Counted from the stretch's first letter, positions 1 through 8,521 are shown. The stretch: 18,671 bases of DNA from Spirochaetaceae bacterium (GCA_031265635.1 JAISCK010000223.1:1-18671), one strand, 5' to 3'. Notes: generated by a model from the sequence alone, not told the origin. Numbers and translations are program-made.

Positions 1-1682
1 CCCACGCCCCCCTGATTTTCGTAGACAACGAACTCCGGGGCCAGGGCGCGCTGAACGACTACCCGGTAATACTGCCCCCCGCCGATTACAGCACCCTGAC
101 GGTGCGGGTGGAACTGCCCCGCGGCGCGGCCTCAAAAACCTATGTCTTTGAGATAACCAGGACAGGCGGCGGGGCTTCCCTTACGCTGATACAGGGGCCC
201 GACAAAACGGTCTACCAGGCGGGGGACACGCTTGTCCCGGCGGGCCTTGTGGTCCGGTACGCCCCGGTCTCGGGCGCGCCTTACGACGTAACCGGGGACT
301 GCGTACCCATCTGTGACTTTACCAGACCGGGCCCCACCTTTGTTTTTGTTACCTACATTGACGGCACGGGCACATCCCTGTACACGGCCTTCCCCGCCTG
401 GGTGGTCGGCCTCGGTTCCCTTACCGTAACAGGCCCGGACGGCTACGCTCCGGCGCTGGATCTGGACGATTTTTCTTTTTCTTCATACGACGGCCTTACC
501 CACACCAGCGTCTATGACCTGGACCTGGGGACGGTCCCCGGCGCCGTTGACAAACTGTATATCACCGCGGCAAGCGCCGTCGTGGACGCAAGCCTTACCA
601 TAACGCCTCCCCCCGCGGGTAATCCCCAGGCGGTCAGCCTTAACCCCGGCCCCAATACCATTACGATCAAGGTACGCCTCGACAAAAGAGGCCACAGCAC
701 TAATATTGAAGAAAGAACCTACACCCTCACCGTATACAGGACCCCGGACTTGTATGTATCCGGAGCGGGGGCAAGCGGTCCGGCAGGGAACGACAGCACC
801 GGGGACGGCAGCCTGGGCAAACCCTATGCCACCATACAGAAAGCCCTTGAAAAGGCGAAAACCTTACCCCTGGACGGTAGCGCGGAACTTACCATCATCG
901 TATCGGGAACCATTACCGCCGTTAGCGGCGTCGTTACCAATGACGGCATGGTGGACATCTCAGGTACCGGCTATCCGCATATCATCCTGAAAGGGGCTCC
1001 CGGCGGTGGAACGATTGACGCATTGGGGAAAAACAAGCGCGTACTCTATATAGGCGACGGTAACACGGTAAGCCTGGGGAATAACCTTACCCTTACGAGG
1101 GGCAATGGCGGTGTCTTTGTAGCCTCGGGCGGAACCTTTACCATGGAAGGCGGTGCCATTGAGGATAATACCGTATCCGGCGACTCCGGCGGCGGTGTCT
1201 ATGTAGCGGGCGGCGGAACTTTTACCATGAAAAGCGGCGACCTTCAGGATAATAAGGCCACGTCCGGTTCCGGCGGTGGTGTTTATATTTTCACGACCGG
1301 AACCTTTACCATGACCGGGGGCAACCTTCAGGGAAATACCGCATCCGGCTCCGCCGGCGGCGTTATGGCACTCAATGGCGGAAAATTTACCATGACCGGC
1401 GGCGTTATTCAGAATAATACCGCCACCGCCTATGGCGGCGGAGTCGTTGTATCCGGTTCCGGTAGTACCTTTACCAAAACCGGCGGGACCATTGCCGGCA
1501 ACCCCGCCGTATTACCTCTGCTGTCCAACAACGCGCCAAGTGGCTATGCGGTGTATCTCAACGGCGGCGGCAAGCGCAATGCCACCGCAGGCCCGGCTGT
1601 TACTCTGTACGCAAAATATGACGGCGGATGGATCTATGCGGGCGGCCCCGGTATAGGGGATACCACGGGGAATTGGCAGTAG
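1..1682 (+). CDS. Cadherin-like / right-handed beta-helix repeat surface protein (5' truncated)
   Basis: The reading frame is open from base 3, so the true start lies left of the window; 559 residues are visible and it ends at TAG 1680-1682. A GTG at 102 is in frame but internal. Bases about 411-748 encode a cadherin-like beta-sandwich (starts LTVTG, ends YTLTVYRTP), a module common in spirochaetal and Bacteroidetes surface proteins. From about 801 a DUF1565-like segment (GDGS..KPYATIQKAL) opens a right-handed parallel beta-helix. That helix contains about five Gly/Thr-rich rungs of the type GGTFTMxGGxIxxNTA at 27-28 residue spacing (bases 1131-1502). No catalytic residues can be pointed to, and there is no C-terminal anchor or sorting signal. 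A role as an exported surface or adhesin-like protein, or a glycan-binding or glycan-cleaving protein, is inferred from fold alone. No clear T-rich terminator follows the stop. Confidence 0.85.
   Translation, partial: HAPLIFVDNELRGQGALNDYPVILPPADYSTLTVRVELPRGAASKTYVFEITRTGGGASLTLIQGPDKTVYQAGDTLVPAGLVVRYAPVSGAPYDVTGDCVPICDFTRPGPTFVFVTYIDGTGTSLYTAFPAWVVGLGSLTVTGPDGYAPALDLDDFSFSSYDGLTHTSVYDLDLGTVPGAVDKLYITAASAVVDASLTITPPPAGNPQAVSLNPGPNTITIKVRLDKRGHSTNIEERTYTLTVYRTPDLYVSGAGASGPAGNDSTGDGSLGKPYATIQKALEKAKTLPLDGSAELTIIVSGTITAVSGVVTNDGMVDISGTGYPHIILKGAPGGGTIDALGKNKRVLYIGDGNTVSLGNNLTLTRGNGGVFVASGGTFTMEGGAIEDNTVSGDSGGGVYVAGGGTFTMKSGDLQDNKATSGSGGGVYIFTTGTFTMTGGNLQGNTASGSAGGVMALNGGKFTMTGGVIQNNTATAYGGGVVVSGSGSTFTKTGGTIAGNPAVLPLLSNNAPSGYAVYLNGGGKRNATAGPAVTLYAKYDGGWIYAGGPGIGDTTGNWQ
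1131..1502 (+). repeat. Coding tandem repeats of about 84 bp (beta-helix rungs)
   Basis: Five related units begin at 1131, 1215, 1299, 1380 and 1464, giving spacings of 84, 84, 81 and 84 bases; the last unit is cut short at about 1502. Each opens with GGAACYTTTACCATG or a variant, encoding GTFTM followed by GG.I..N and a Gly-rich turn. The period is a multiple of three and the variation is mostly conservative, so these are protein repeats and not a CRISPR array. Confidence 0.85.
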
Positions 1683-1713
1683 TATGAGCGTTATACCGGA
1701 TAACGCAGGGAGG

Positions 1714-2053
1714 CTTTGCCCCGCTTCGCAAAGAGCGCTGAGCGGCTCCGCGCGGGTAATGAGAAGTCGAAAACGGGTGCACCATACGGGATTTTTCCTT
1801 CTTCCGTACTCACTTGGGGGGTAGGCGCAGACCTTGGCTGCGCCGTAGGGGCGGCCCTTCGAGACACAATGGCATACAGGGGATTTTATGTGGCCTACGC
1901 CTTGCCGCATTAGCGCCGGGACATGCTTCGCACCTGCTCGCATGCCTTTATCGGGCGGGGGGGTAGCGGGAGACTTGTGAAGCAAGGCTCCCGCGAAGGG
2001 GGGCGCGTCGCGTATGCCGTAATGCCAAACGGCAGTATGGAAATGCGCCCCCC
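1714..2053. other. Hairpin-rich GC-rich intergenic region
   Basis: The 446 bases between the beta-helix gene and the lipoprotein gene hold no convincing ORF but several inverted repeats. One is at 1714-1733 (CTTTGC, 8-nt loop, GCAAAG). One is at 1824-1844 (GGCGCAG, 7-nt loop, CTGCGCC). One is at 1966-1994 (GCGGGAG/CTCCCGC outer arm, one mismatch, CTTG/CAAG inner arm). One is at 1998-2053 (GGGGGGCGC paired with GCGCCCCCC, with an inner GCCGT/ACGGC arm). None is followed by a T-run, so they are not typical terminators. They could be remnants of a palindromic repeat family or a structured RNA. Weak promoter-like bases follow at 2060-2088, just before the next gene. Confidence 0.5.
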
Positions 2054-2128
2054 TCTCCCTTGTAAATTTGTATATTCTATGAAATGATTTACGTGTTGGG
2101 GTGTTTACCCTTTATGGAAGGAGAAACT

Positions 2129-2803
2129 ATGAAAAAGATTGTGTTCTGCGTACTCGCGGCCCTGGCTTTGTCGGCCTGTTCCAGCAAGCCCAAAGCCCAG
2201 CCTGACTCTCAGGGTCCGGCTCCGGACTATATTGAACGGACCGAAGCCTATGTGGTTGTTGACCACAAAACCAAGGCTATAGGCCAGGATGTGCCGGAGT
2301 GGGTTACGAGGTATATATCCGACGGGCTCAGCGGCGTGGAAGCTATGCCGGCCTACCAGGATAAATATGTATTTGTCGGCGAGGATACGGGGACCAACCT
2401 CAATGCCCTGCGCCAGTGGTCCACGGGTTTTTCCGTGGCCCAGGACCTGTCCCGCATGGTGTCCCGGCGGGTCGAGGACCGTTTTGCCGGGGCTGCCGCG
2501 GGGAGTCCTGATGACGCCTATGGCCGCTATTTTGAAAACGTGGTAAAGAGTTCCTCTGACGCCACCTATACCGGCGCGAGGAAGGAGACGGATTTCTGGC
2601 TCCAGAAACGTTTCTTTAACGCCGACGGAAGGTCGGTAAACCGGGAAGTCTATGAGTACTATGTTCTTGTAAGCATAAACAAGGCTGACCTTGAGCGGCA
2701 GATTAACGATGTACTCAACGGCGTAAACGCCGATGCTCCGCCCTCTAGGGAACAGGTTACCGCCTATGACCGGGTTAAGGAAGCCTTCTACGAGGGGTTC
2801 TAG
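2129..2803 (+). CDS. LPP20-like lipoprotein
   Basis: A 224-residue secreted lipoprotein. ATG 2129 is chosen over ATG 2084 because it has a GGAAGGAG ribosome-binding site (2117-2124 region) and is followed directly by a signal peptide: MKK, a hydrophobic stretch, then lipobox LSAC with the lipidated Cys at residue 17. The mature part has a Ser/Lys/Pro-rich tether. It is followed by a domain with the features of LPP20-type lipoproteins: a conserved aromatic/charged segment (DFWLQKRFF) and a beta-strand plus helix YEYYVLVSINKADLERQI. Family members are outer-membrane or periplasmic lipoproteins of largely unknown role. The gene stands alone, with a strong terminator about 85 bases downstream. 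Lipoprotein status is well supported; the LPP20 assignment is moderate. Confidence 0.8.
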   Translation: MKKIVFCVLAALALSACSSKPKAQPDSQGPAPDYIERTEAYVVVDHKTKAIGQDVPEWVTRYISDGLSGVEAMPAYQDKYVFVGEDTGTNLNALRQWSTGFSVAQDLSRMVSRRVEDRFAGAAAGSPDDAYGRYFENVVKSSSDATYTGARKETDFWLQKRFFNADGRSVNREVYEYYVLVSINKADLERQINDVLNGVNADAPPSREQVTAYDRVKEAFYEGF

Positions 2804-2888
2804 GACGCTGATGTGTAACCGTAACGGTGCATAAGGCGAAGAAGGAAGAGTGAAGGGTTTGGCGGCAAAACAGGTGCGGCTTAAAAAA

Positions 2889-2930
2889 GGGCTGTCTGGA
2901 CTTTCCGGACAGCCCTTGCTTTTTCCCTTT
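2889..2930 (+). terminator. Intrinsic terminator after the LPP20-like gene
   Basis: A 12-bp stem (GGGCTGTCTGGA, 3-nt loop CTT, TCCGGACAGCCC, with one T-G wobble) spans 2889-2915. It is preceded by an A-run (2883-2888) and followed by a T-rich tail broken by G and C (TTGCTTTTTCCCTTT). It separates the lipoprotein gene from the DUF4160 region. Confidence 0.9.
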
Positions 2931-2964
2931 ACGGAACCGTAAATCTCCGCTATATTGGATGAGC

Positions 2965-2989
2965 TTCCAAAACTCGGTTGGTTTTGGAA
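2965..2989. repeat. Perfect 9-bp inverted repeat upstream of the DUF4160 gene
   Basis: TTCCAAAAC, a 7-base loop (TCGGTTG) and GTTTTGGAA form a perfect hairpin with no T-run on either side. It lies 50 bases before the chosen GTG start of the DUF4160 gene. It could be an operator, a 5' UTR hairpin or a copy of a dispersed palindromic repeat; the window holds only one copy. Confidence 0.6.
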
Positions 2990-3038
2990 CAGCCTCGGAT
3001 GTGTTGATAATTTCGATAAAGATTTGAGGAGTGTGGAA

Positions 3039-3299
3039 GTGCCAGAAATAAGCCTATTTTACGGAATACGGATTACAATGAATTGGGACGAACATAATCC
3101 ACCGCATTTTCATGTGCAATACGCCGGGCATAATGCCACGGTGTTAATTCAAGAGAGTATAATAGACAAAGGGTATTTGCCAAATAAGCAATTGAAACTG
3201 GTGTTGGCTTGGTGTGAAATACATAAAGAAGAGTTAATGCAAAATTGGGAGCTGGCAAAGGACGGAAAGCCGTTAAATGAAATACAGCCCCTGGTTTAG
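3039..3299 (+). CDS. DUF4160 domain protein
   Basis: An 86-residue protein recognised as DUF4160 from PEISLFYGIRITM, the HNPPHFHVQYAG block, the LPNKQLKLVLAWCEIHKEEL helix and the NWELA..GKPLNEIQPL ending. The start is GTG 3039, with GAGGAG at 3026-3031 seven bases upstream. This gives the usual family length and places the start at the conserved (M/V)PEIS. An ATG at 2955 in the same frame would run through the 2965-2989 hairpin and has no ribosome-binding site. The function is unknown in the family. It is followed at once by a DUF2442 gene, a pairing commonly seen in bacteria and sometimes suspected to be toxin-antitoxin-like. The gene is visibly AT-richer than its neighbours, which suggests transfer. 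Confidence 0.85.
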   Translation: MPEISLFYGIRITMNWDEHNPPHFHVQYAGHNATVLIQESIIDKGYLPNKQLKLVLAWCEIHKEELMQNWELAKDGKPLNEIQPLV

Positions 3300-3307
3300 G
3301 AGAAAAA

Positions 3308-3604
3308 ATGAACAATACAAAATATTTTTGGCCGAAAGTCGTACAGGCTGTGCCAACGGATAACTTTGAAGTATACGCTTATTGCAATGACGGCGCGGTG
3401 CGGCTGTACGATGCAAAACCGCTCTTGAAACCCGGCACGGTTTTTGCGCCTTTGCTGGACATTAAAACCTTCAAAGAAAGGTTATCTGTGATCAATGACA
3501 CAGTGGCCTGGGATATGACCGGCGATCACGATCCGCGCAAGTGTATTGACATAGATCCATTTACAATATTTTCCCAGAAGATTGTCGCAGACCCTCTGGA
3601 GTAA
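3308..3604 (+). CDS. DUF2442 domain protein
   Basis: A 98-residue protein of the DUF2442 family: WPKVVQAVP, then VRLYDAKPLL, a FAPLLD..TFKERLSV segment and the typical VAWD...CIDIDPFTIF ending. The Shine-Dalgarno AGGAG overlaps the TAG stop of the DUF4160 gene (3298-3302, ATG at 3308), so the two are probably translationally coupled. The family is small, without catalytic motifs, and its biochemical role is unknown. It contains an extra TGDHDPRK stretch between the VAWD and CIDIDP motifs that I would not expect in a minimal member. The stop overlaps a possible TTG start (3582) for the next gene. Confidence 0.85.
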   Translation: MNNTKYFWPKVVQAVPTDNFEVYAYCNDGAVRLYDAKPLLKPGTVFAPLLDIKTFKERLSVINDTVAWDMTGDHDPRKCIDIDPFTIFSQKIVADPLE

Positions 3605-3632
3605 CGTAGCGGCCCTGTGCTACGTTCATTCC

Positions 3633-4583
3633 ATGAACATATACGCGGCGGGGCTCAGTCTTATACGGTCCATACAGCAGTACGAAAGCCCTTTTCTTGA
3701 CACGGTGATGAAGGGCTTGAGTTTTCTCGGTTCGCCTGTGCCCTATCTTGTGCTTGTGCCCCTGCTTTTCTGGTGTGTTGACGAAAGGCGGGCCCTGCGC
3801 CTGGCTCTTCTCCTGCTCTTCTCCGCGTGGCTTAACAGTTCCCTCAAGATGCTGTTTGCCCAGCCCAGGCCCTATGACCTTGATCCGGGAGTGGCCAGGG
3901 CCTATGAAGGCGGCGTTTCCGGGCGGTACGGGCTGCCTTCGGGGCACGCGCAGACTTCCCTGGTGCTGGCCCTGGGCCTTGCTTCGTGGAAAAAGAAGGC
4001 CACCGTATATGTTCCCGCCCTGTGCGTTGTTTTTCTTATAAGCCTCAGCAGGCTGTATCTGGGGGTTCATTTTCCCACGGACATCCTGGCGGGGTGGTTC
4101 ACCGGCCTTTTGATTTTCGCGGCGGACAGGCTGCTTTTTCCCTTGCTCGCGGCCCTGCTCGAAGCCGGGGGCGTCAGGGCCCGCCTCATTACCCTTGCCC
4201 TGCTTACCTTTATGATGAACAGCCTCCATGCCTGGGACCCCGGCCCCGGCGGGCTGCTTCTTGGGTTTGGGGGCGGCTATGTCCTGATGAAAAGCCGCTT
4301 CCCTTTTTGCGCCGGGCTTCCTGTGGAACAGCGCGCGCCTGGGGATAGTTCCGGCGATGCGGAAATCAGGCGGACGCCGAAAAGACTGCGCCTCGCCCTG
4401 CGTTATGTGTTCGGCATGGCGGGGCTGTGCCTCCTTTCTATTGCCCTGAAAAAACTGCTCCCCGGAGAAGGTTCGCCTTACTACGCCCTGGCCCGTTTCT
4501 GCCGCTACGGAGCCGCCGGTTTTTGGGTATCCGCCGCTGCCCCGGCCTTCTTTGTCCGTTTCTCTCTTGCCCGTTCAGGATAG
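3633..4583 (+). CDS. PAP2-family membrane phosphatase
   Basis: A 316-residue integral membrane protein with all three PAP2 signature motifs: K72-x6-R79-P80 (KMLFAQPRP), PSGH at 102-105 and S139-R140-x5-H146 (SRLYLGVHFPTD). H105 and H146 are the expected nucleophile/acid histidines. Such enzymes remove phosphate from lipid phosphates such as phosphatidic acid, phosphatidylglycerol phosphate or undecaprenyl pyrophosphate, acting at the outer face of the inner membrane. The C-terminal half carries several more hydrophobic segments than the core domain needs, and the substrate cannot be told. ATG 3633 is preferred; an in-frame TTG at 3582 would overlap the DUF2442 gene. Neither has a clear ribosome-binding site. 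mnmE starts seven bases after the stop. Confidence 0.9.
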   Translation: MNIYAAGLSLIRSIQQYESPFLDTVMKGLSFLGSPVPYLVLVPLLFWCVDERRALRLALLLLFSAWLNSSLKMLFAQPRPYDLDPGVARAYEGGVSGRYGLPSGHAQTSLVLALGLASWKKKATVYVPALCVVFLISLSRLYLGVHFPTDILAGWFTGLLIFAADRLLFPLLAALLEAGGVRARLITLALLTFMMNSLHAWDPGPGGLLLGFGGGYVLMKSRFPFCAGLPVEQRAPGDSSGDAEIRRTPKRLRLALRYVFGMAGLCLLSIALKKLLPGEGSPYYALARFCRYGAAGFWVSAAAPAFFVRFSLARSG

Positions 4584-4589
4584 CGCAGT

Positions 4590-6053
4590 ATGGCACATAC
4601 GGCGTATTACGGCGATGAGGCTCCTGTTGCCGCCCTGGCCACGGACGGCAGCCGGGGGGCACTGGATATTATACGTGTTTCAGGAAAGGGCTCCCTGGAA
4701 CTTTTCGCGCCCTGTTTTTCCCGCGGGGAAAAGCTCCTGACAGCTCCGGGGAATGTCCTTTTGCACGGCTGGATAAGGGACAGCGGCGGCGCTCTCCTTG
4801 ATGAGGTGATGCTTTCCGTCTTCCGCTCTCCCCGTTCCTATACAGGCGAAGACGCCCTTGATATAAGCTGCCACGGCGGCGGCAGGGCGGCCCGTTCCAT
4901 ACTGGAGCGCCTGCGGGAACTGGGCTTCCGCGACGCGCTGCGGGGCGAATTCACTTTCCGGGCTTTCATGCACGGCAAACTGGACCTTACCCGCTGCGAA
5001 GCGGTCATGGAACTGGTCTCATCAAAGACAGAGCTTTCCCTCAAAAAGGCCGCGGGGCGGCTTTCCGGCCTTCTGTATACCGAGATCAAGGAAATAAAAG
5101 ACCTTTTAATTGAAGTTCTCACCGGGGCGGAACTGCTTCTTGATTATTCCGAAGAAGACGGCGTAGCGCCGCCTTCCGGCACAGGCGGGACAGAAGACGT
5201 TCTTCCCGGCAGAAAAGCCGCCGGCGCGGCGGTACTGAGGCTCGCGGCCCTTGCCGCTTCCTACGCGCGGGAAAGGCTATGCCAGGAAGGGGCGCTGCTT
5301 GTAATCGCCGGAAGGCCCAACGCCGGAAAGTCAAGCCTCTTCAACTATCTGCTCGGGGAAGAGCGTTCCAGTGTTACCGAAACACCCGGTACGACCAGGG
5401 ACTGGATAGAAGCGTGGGTTTCCATCGGGGGTATACCCGTGCGCCTTGCCGACACCGCCGGCTTTCAGGATTCACAGGACAGGATTGAAAGGCAGGGTAT
5501 AGAACGAAGCAGGGCCCTTGTTGCCCGTTCCGGCCTGACCCTCTACCTTGTTGACGGAAGCCGCGGAATGGAAGAAGCCGACAGGGAGTTCATCAGGGAA
5601 CTTAAAGGTATGGCGCATAATGGTGAAGCCGTCCGTAACGAAATTGCCCCTAACGGAGGAGCGGCCCCGGCCGTTCTCGTGGTATGGAACAAGATTGACA
5701 AGGCAAAACTGCCCGATGCCATGAAGGCCGAAATGACCGGCATAAGCGCGAAAACAGGCGAAGGCATGGCAGAGCTTGAAAAGGCCATTATTGCCGCCCT
5801 CGTTCCCGAATCAGACTGCGGGGACCTGACGCGCCCTGCTCCCGGCATAGCGGCCGAAAGGCAGAAACTCCTTGTGGACCGTTCCCTTGCTTCGCTTAAA
5901 GAGGCCCTTGCCCTCGCGGACGCGGGAGGCCCCCTTGACCTCGTCGCCCCCCTTCTCAGGGACAGCGTAGACGCCCTGGGGGAAATAAGCGGCGAGGTCT
6001 CCACAGCCGACATACTGGACGCCATGTTCAGCCGTTTTTGCGTAGGCAAGTAA
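4590..6053 (+). CDS. mnmE: tRNA uridine-5-carboxymethylaminomethyl(34) synthesis GTPase MnmE
   Basis: The GTPase partner of MnmG; together they install the (carboxymethyl)aminomethyl group on C5 of the wobble uridine of certain tRNAs, using methylene-tetrahydrofolate, GTP and FAD. The 487-residue protein has an N-terminal folate-binding TrmE domain and a helical domain interrupted by a Ras-like G domain. The G domain shows G1 GRPNAGKSS at 241-249, the TTRD switch, G3 DTAG from D288, G4 NKID from N367 and G5 SAKTG. It ends in the diagnostic FCVGK, with the conserved Cys484. It is slightly longer than the usual 450-465 residues because of Gly/Pro-rich inserts before G1 (about 194-212) and between G3 and G4. 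Weak AGGA at 4577-4580. mnmG follows 38 bases later, an arrangement typical of a co-transcribed pair. Confidence 0.98.
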   Translation: MAHTAYYGDEAPVAALATDGSRGALDIIRVSGKGSLELFAPCFSRGEKLLTAPGNVLLHGWIRDSGGALLDEVMLSVFRSPRSYTGEDALDISCHGGGRAARSILERLRELGFRDALRGEFTFRAFMHGKLDLTRCEAVMELVSSKTELSLKKAAGRLSGLLYTEIKEIKDLLIEVLTGAELLLDYSEEDGVAPPSGTGGTEDVLPGRKAAGAAVLRLAALAASYARERLCQEGALLVIAGRPNAGKSSLFNYLLGEERSSVTETPGTTRDWIEAWVSIGGIPVRLADTAGFQDSQDRIERQGIERSRALVARSGLTLYLVDGSRGMEEADREFIRELKGMAHNGEAVRNEIAPNGGAAPAVLVVWNKIDKAKLPDAMKAEMTGISAKTGEGMAELEKAIIAALVPESDCGDLTRPAPGIAAERQKLLVDRSLASLKEALALADAGGPLDLVAPLLRDSVDALGEISGEVSTADILDAMFSRFCVGK

Positions 6054-6091
6054 ATGGTATATGCGCCGCCTGTTTTATGCTACAGTTGGTC

Positions 6092-7990
6092 ATGGTTTCA
6101 GGCGGAGATTACAGATGCATCGTTGTAGGCGGAGGCCACGCGGGAATTGAGGCGTCGCTGGCAACTGCCCGGCTCGGATTTTCCACCCTTCTTGTTACCC
6201 AGAATCCCGACCGCATAGGCGTCCTCTCCTGCAATCCCGCCGTGGGAGGGCTTTCCAAAGGCAACCTTGTCCGGGAAGTCGACGCCCTGGGCGGCAGGAT
6301 GGGAAAGCTCATCGACGCCTCCATGATACAGTACCGGGTGCTGAACCGTTCCCGGGGACCGGCGGTGCAGGCGCCCAGGGCCCAGGCTGACAAGGCGGTC
6401 TACCAGAGAGAGGCGCGGCTTGCCCTGGAAGGGGAAAAAAACCTCGGCATACTCATGGACACCGTTACGGACCTCATTGTTTCAAAAGACAATAAACAGG
6501 TTGAAGGGGTGCTTACCGCTTTGGGCCGGAGCATAGGCGCGGAAGCGGTGATCCTTTGCACAGGTACTTTTCTTGAAGGGAAAATTTTTATCGGCGAATA
6601 CGACGCTCCTGAGGGCAGGCTCGGCGAGGGAGCGGCCCTGGGACTGGGAACAAATTTGCGGAAGCGGGGCTTTTTGACAGGCCGGCTCAAGACAGGAACT
6701 CCCGCCCGCATAGCCGGGGACACGATTGATTACACGGCGCTGGAAAGGCAGGACGGCGAAACGCCGCGGCCCTTTTCTTTTGATGTTGAAAGCGGCGTTC
6801 CCGGGGGCCGGCAGCTTCCCTGCTGGATTGCGTATACCAACGAACAAACCCACCAGAACATCAGGGAGAACATAGGCCGCTCGCCCCTGTACTCAGGCAA
6901 GATAACCGGAACCGGCCCCCGCTACTGTCCTTCTATAGAGGACAAGGTTGTGCGTTTCCCCGAAAGGGAAAGGCATCATGTGTTCATTGAGCCTGAGGGA
7001 TTGTACACCAATGAAATGTACCTCAACGGGCTTTCAAGCTCCCTGCCCCTGGATGTGCAGTACGCTTTTATCAGAACCATAGCGGGGCTGGAAGAGGCCC
7101 GCATTGTAAGGCCGGCCTATGCGGTGGAATACGATTATCTTGACCCCCTCGGCCTCTACCCTACCCTCGAATCAAAAACACTCTCCGGCCTCTTTGCCGC
7201 GGGACAGACCAACGGCAGTTCAGGCTATGAGGAGGCCGCCGCGCAGGGCGTCATGGCGGGCATCAACGCCGCGCTGAAACTTTCGGGAAAGCCGCCGCTC
7301 ATACTGGGCAGGGCCGAAGCCTATACCGGCGTTCTCATTGACGACCTTACCACACTGGGAACAAAGGAGCCCTACCGCATGTTCACCAGCCGCGCGGAAC
7401 ACCGGCTCATGCTGCGCCACGATACCGCCGACCAGCGCCTTACCCCCAGGGGCAGGGAGGCCGGCCTTGTGGACGAGAAGCGCTGGGAACGGTTCATGAA
7501 AAAAACAGCCGGCCTTGACGAAATAAAGGAACTTCTTAAAACAAGGCGGCTTCAGGAAATTTCGCCTGACGCAGAGGATGGCATGGCGCGTAACGAGGCT
7601 CCGCGCAGCGGGGCCCTTGCCGGACATGAGGGGGACAGTTTTGAAAAGATACTCTCAGGCGGAACAGCGGACATACACGATGTGCTTCCCTTTATACCTG
7701 AACTTAAGCTCTATCCCGCCGAATGGATTGAAGGAGCGGCCCTTGACATTAAATATTCAGGATATATCGAAAAAGAAAAACGGGCCGCCGTAAGGAACGC
7801 CAAACTGGACAGCGTCAGGCTGGCGCCTGATTTTGACTTTGCCGGAATCACCGGCCTTTCCTCGGAGGCAAAGGAAAAACTCATGTCCGTGCGGCCCCTT
7901 ACCCTGGGCCAGGCCGCCCGCGTCCCCGGAATAAGGCAGGGCGACATTGCCCTCCTCATGGTGCTGATCAAAAGGGCCGGACGCGCTTAA
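6092..7990 (+). CDS. mnmG: tRNA uridine-5-carboxymethylaminomethyl(34) synthesis enzyme MnmG
   Basis: The FAD-dependent partner of MnmE (also called GidA), 632 residues with the chosen start. It carries the N-terminal dinucleotide-binding motif GGGHAG at 13-18. The two family signatures are present: [18 protein letters not shown], and [17 protein letters not shown] in the FAD/NADH region. A helical C-terminal domain for MnmE and tRNA contact ends in [20 protein letters not shown]. The start is uncertain: TTG 6038, ATG 6077 and ATG 6092 are in frame and none has a good Shine-Dalgarno. ATG 6092 gives the family's usual short lead before the FAD motif. TTG 6038 would overlap mnmE. The gene converges on the HIT gene with only seven bases between the stops, and I see no T-tailed terminator there. 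Confidence 0.97.
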   Translation: MVSGGDYRCIVVGGGHAGIEASLATARLGFSTLLVTQNPDRIGVLSCNPAVGGLSKGNLVREVDALGGRMGKLIDASMIQYRVLNRSRGPAVQAPRAQADKAVYQREARLALEGEKNLGILMDTVTDLIVSKDNKQVEGVLTALGRSIGAEAVILCTGTFLEGKIFIGEYDAPEGRLGEGAALGLGTNLRKRGFLTGRLKTGTPARIAGDTIDYTALERQDGETPRPFSFDVESGVPGGRQLPCWIAYTNEQTHQNIRENIGRSPLYSGKITGTGPRYCPSIEDKVVRFPERERHHVFIEPEGLYTNEMYLNGLSSSLPLDVQYAFIRTIAGLEEARIVRPAYAVEYDYLDPLGLYPTLESKTLSGLFAAGQTNGSSGYEEAAAQGVMAGINAALKLSGKPPLILGRAEAYTGVLIDDLTTLGTKEPYRMFTSRAEHRLMLRHDTADQRLTPRGREAGLVDEKRWERFMKKTAGLDEIKELLKTRRLQEISPDAEDGMARNEAPRSGALAGHEGDSFEKILSGGTADIHDVLPFIPELKLYPAEWIEGAALDIKYSGYIEKEKRAAVRNAKLDSVRLAPDFDFAGITGLSSEAKEKLMSVRPLTLGQAARVPGIRQGDIALLMVLIKRAGRA

Positions 7991-7997
7991 CCATATC

Positions 7998-8342
7998 TCA
8001 GCCCGGAGGCCAGGCAAGGGGCCTTCCGCCCAGAACATGGATATGCAGATGATCCACGGTCTGCCCGCCGTCGGTCTTGCAGTTGATGACAAAGCGGGCG
8101 CCCTTTTCGCCGCAGCCCAGGGCAACGGCAAGTTCCTGGGCCTTGAAGAGCAGCCGCCCGGCAAGGCCCGCGTCTCCTTCTTCAAGCTCCATGATGTTCC
8201 CGATATGCCGTTTGGGAATCAGGAGGAAATGAAGGGGCGCCTGGGGGTTCACGTCGTGAAACGCCAGCATATCGCCGTCTTCATAGATTTTCTTCGCGGG
8301 TATTTCCCCGGAAATGATTTTACAGAACAGGCAGTCGCTCAT
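7998..8342 (-). CDS. HIT family nucleotide hydrolase (HINT/PKCI-like)
   Basis: A 114-residue histidine-triad protein. It opens with the HINT-type C4LFC7 pair and CKI..GEIPAKKIYED. It ends with the catalytic triad H98-x-H100-x-H102 (VDHLHIHVLGG), where the middle histidine is the nucleophile for cleaving phosphoramidate bonds such as AMP-lysine or AMP-NH2. The expected FHDVNPQAPLHFLLIPKRHI block is present. ATG 8342 is chosen because it begins exactly at the conserved MSDCLFCKI; an upstream in-frame start at 8387 would add an unlikely hydrophobic leader. No clear ribosome-binding site is visible. It is transcribed toward mnmG and away from the flavoprotein reductase gene. Confidence 0.95.
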   Translation of the reverse strand: MSDCLFCKIISGEIPAKKIYEDGDMLAFHDVNPQAPLHFLLIPKRHIGNIMELEEGDAGLAGRLLFKAQELAVALGCGEKGARFVINCKTDGGQTVDHLHIHVLGGRPLAWPPG

Positions 8343-8452
8343 GGCCCAACTGTACCACAGGAGGCAATAAGAATCCACCGGACCCAAAGGACCTGCCCCA
8401 AAACAGGCCGTAAAATTTCAGAATATGTTTTCTGTAAGTCGTATTTTTTCCT

Positions 8453-8517
8453 TGACTTCACCATTCATAAATCTTAGATTTAGATGGGGTGGTGTAATTA
8501 TAGCACCCAAAGGAAGG
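8453..8517 (+). promoter_or_regulatory. Sigma-70-type promoter and leader of the flavoprotein reductase gene
   Basis: TTGACT at 8453-8458 (5/6 match), a 17-base spacer and TAGATT at 8476-8481 (4/6) form a plausible housekeeping promoter in an AT-rich stretch. The predicted leader holds a small inverted repeat (GGTG at 8492-8495 and CACC at 8505-8508 around TAATTATAG), possibly an operator or a short hairpin. It ends in a strong ribosome-binding site, GGAAGG at 8512-8517, four bases before ATG 8522. Confidence 0.6.
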
Positions 8518-8521
8518 ATAC

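Noticed and set aside
1131..1502. Evenly spaced repeats that might be a CRISPR array
   Set aside because: The period keeps one open frame, the units translate to beta-helix rungs and there are no unique spacers between identical repeats.
3561..4229. 222-codon open frame on the minus strand
   Set aside because: It lies opposite the PAP2 gene, which carries all family motifs; the antisense product is a low-complexity Gln/Gly/Lys/Pro-rich shadow typical of GC-rich DNA.
6038..6091. TTG 6038 or ATG 6077 as the mnmG start
   Set aside because: They would place an unusual Cys-rich leader before the FAD motif and, for TTG, overlap mnmE; ATG 6092 gives normal family length, though no start has a clear ribosome-binding site.
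7985..8040. Terminator between mnmG and the HIT gene
   Set aside because: There are GC-rich complementary patches but no T-run, and most of the stretch is inside the HIT coding region.
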